A stretch of DNA of 11,343 nt. Source: Baffinella frigidus. Lineage: Eukaryota; Cryptophyceae; Cryptomonadales; Baffinellaceae. The DNA lies in the NCBI GenBank assembly GCA_026770585.1, contig MU646576.1:436040-447382 (forward strand), in the 5' to 3' direction. Every line of letters begins with the position of its first letter. The stretch's first letter is position 1. Position numbers and translations under genes: made by a program. The notes below the pieces were generated by a model that worked only from the letters and a program-made list of their open reading frames with translations, was not told the origin of the DNA and ran no database searches. This document shows, in pieces, positions 10,911-11,343 of the stretch.

Positions 10911-11165
10911 CCACACTCGATATCACGTCTGTGACACGCCCAAGCCAACTTTGAAATGCCCTAATTTTAAGTCCATGAAATCCACGACAGAACCGATGAG
11001 ATTTTTTGGCGGCGAGGAGCTAGTCCTAGTCTTACATGACCTTTAGGGCACGGAAGGGAATGCCGAATGGTGGGCATGTTGGTTTCGGCCCATAATAAAC
11101 GCACTTTTCTCTCTCAAACGATGAGACAGGGGGGGGGGCGTTAAAAGTGAAGGCGACAGCAGGGC
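10911..11165. other. No gene recognised
   Basis: Mixed sequence with a G run at 11131-11139. A minus-strand frame of about 36 codons from an ATG near 11072 is open but not supported by codon bias or copies. Confidence 0.5.
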
Positions 11166-11340
11166 GAAACCTTCAACCCCCAACCCTCAACCCTCAACCC
11201 TCAACCCCTAACCCTCAACCCTCAACCCTCAACCCTCAACCTTCACCCCCAAACCCTGCACCCTGCACCCTGCACCCTGAACCCTGAACCCTGCACCCTG
11301 CACCCTGAACCCTGAACCCTGAACTCTTAACCCTGAACCG
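11166..11340. repeat. C-rich heptamer array (CCCTCAA, then CCCTGCA/CCCTGAA)
   Basis: About 10 CCCTCAA units to 11240, then CCCTGCA and CCCTGAA units to the window edge. It is C-rich on the plus strand, opposite to the other arrays right of 1.06 kb, so the heptamer polarity flips again between 10.9 and 11.17 kb. Confidence 0.95.
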
Positions 11341-11343
11341 AAG

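Overview
This window is nuclear DNA of a eukaryote. Its commonest repeat is TTTAGGG, the telomere heptamer of plants, many algae and alveolates, seen both as near-perfect arrays (4211-4432) and in many variants. Coding-like pieces are short, rich in G or C at third codon positions, and bounded by AG and GT like spliced exons. A unicellular alga or alveolate is plausible, but no gene here fixes the lineage. There is no rRNA, tRNA, CRISPR array or bacterial operon that I can see. Long ATG-to-stop frames are poor guides: most are translated repeats or frames antisense to the real signal.

Main result (inference from hand translation). The minus strand from about 9.4 kb down to 1.35 kb carries eight short exon types, called E1 to E8 here, in the order E1 (9418-7549), E2 (7270-6451), E3 (6171-5814), E4 (5639-4979), E5 (4552-4450), E6 (4199-3058), E7 (2169-1648), E8 (1453-1354). 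For one chosen copy of each type, all seven junctions keep the reading frame, giving a product of roughly 258 residues. I do not recognise the family. A possible further upstream exon (E0) lies at 10795-10839. Most exon types are present in several diverged copies lying together (E1 seven plus a relic, E2 six, E3 two, E4 four, E6 four, E7 three, E8 head two and tail seven). The copies differ largely by synonymous or conservative changes.

The spaces between exon copies are filled mainly by heptamer arrays that read C-rich (CCCTAAA and variants) on the sense strand. Many candidate splice acceptors are a CAG attached directly to such an array. Different arrays have become uniform for different heptamers: GGGTTTA, GGGGTTA, GGGTCTA, GGGTTCC, TTTATGG, GGGTGTA, GGGTTTC, GTGTTAA and, at the right end, CCCTCAA and CCCTGMA. 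In the left 1.45 kb the polarity flips: copies of E8 occur on both strands facing each other around 1.03-1.06 kb.

Among these lie non-coding mobile-looking elements: foldbacks at 316-443, 470-564, 5230-5371, 8810-8940, 10402-10500 and 10539-10708; a two-copy MITE-like family with terminal inverted repeats (3599-3789 and 9463-9686), the second copy interrupting a locally repeated sequence; and tandem minisatellites of 10, 29, 70 and about 100 bp. Whether the window holds a working gene with amplified exon cassettes or a decayed subtelomeric exon graveyard cannot be settled from sequence alone; RNA evidence would decide.
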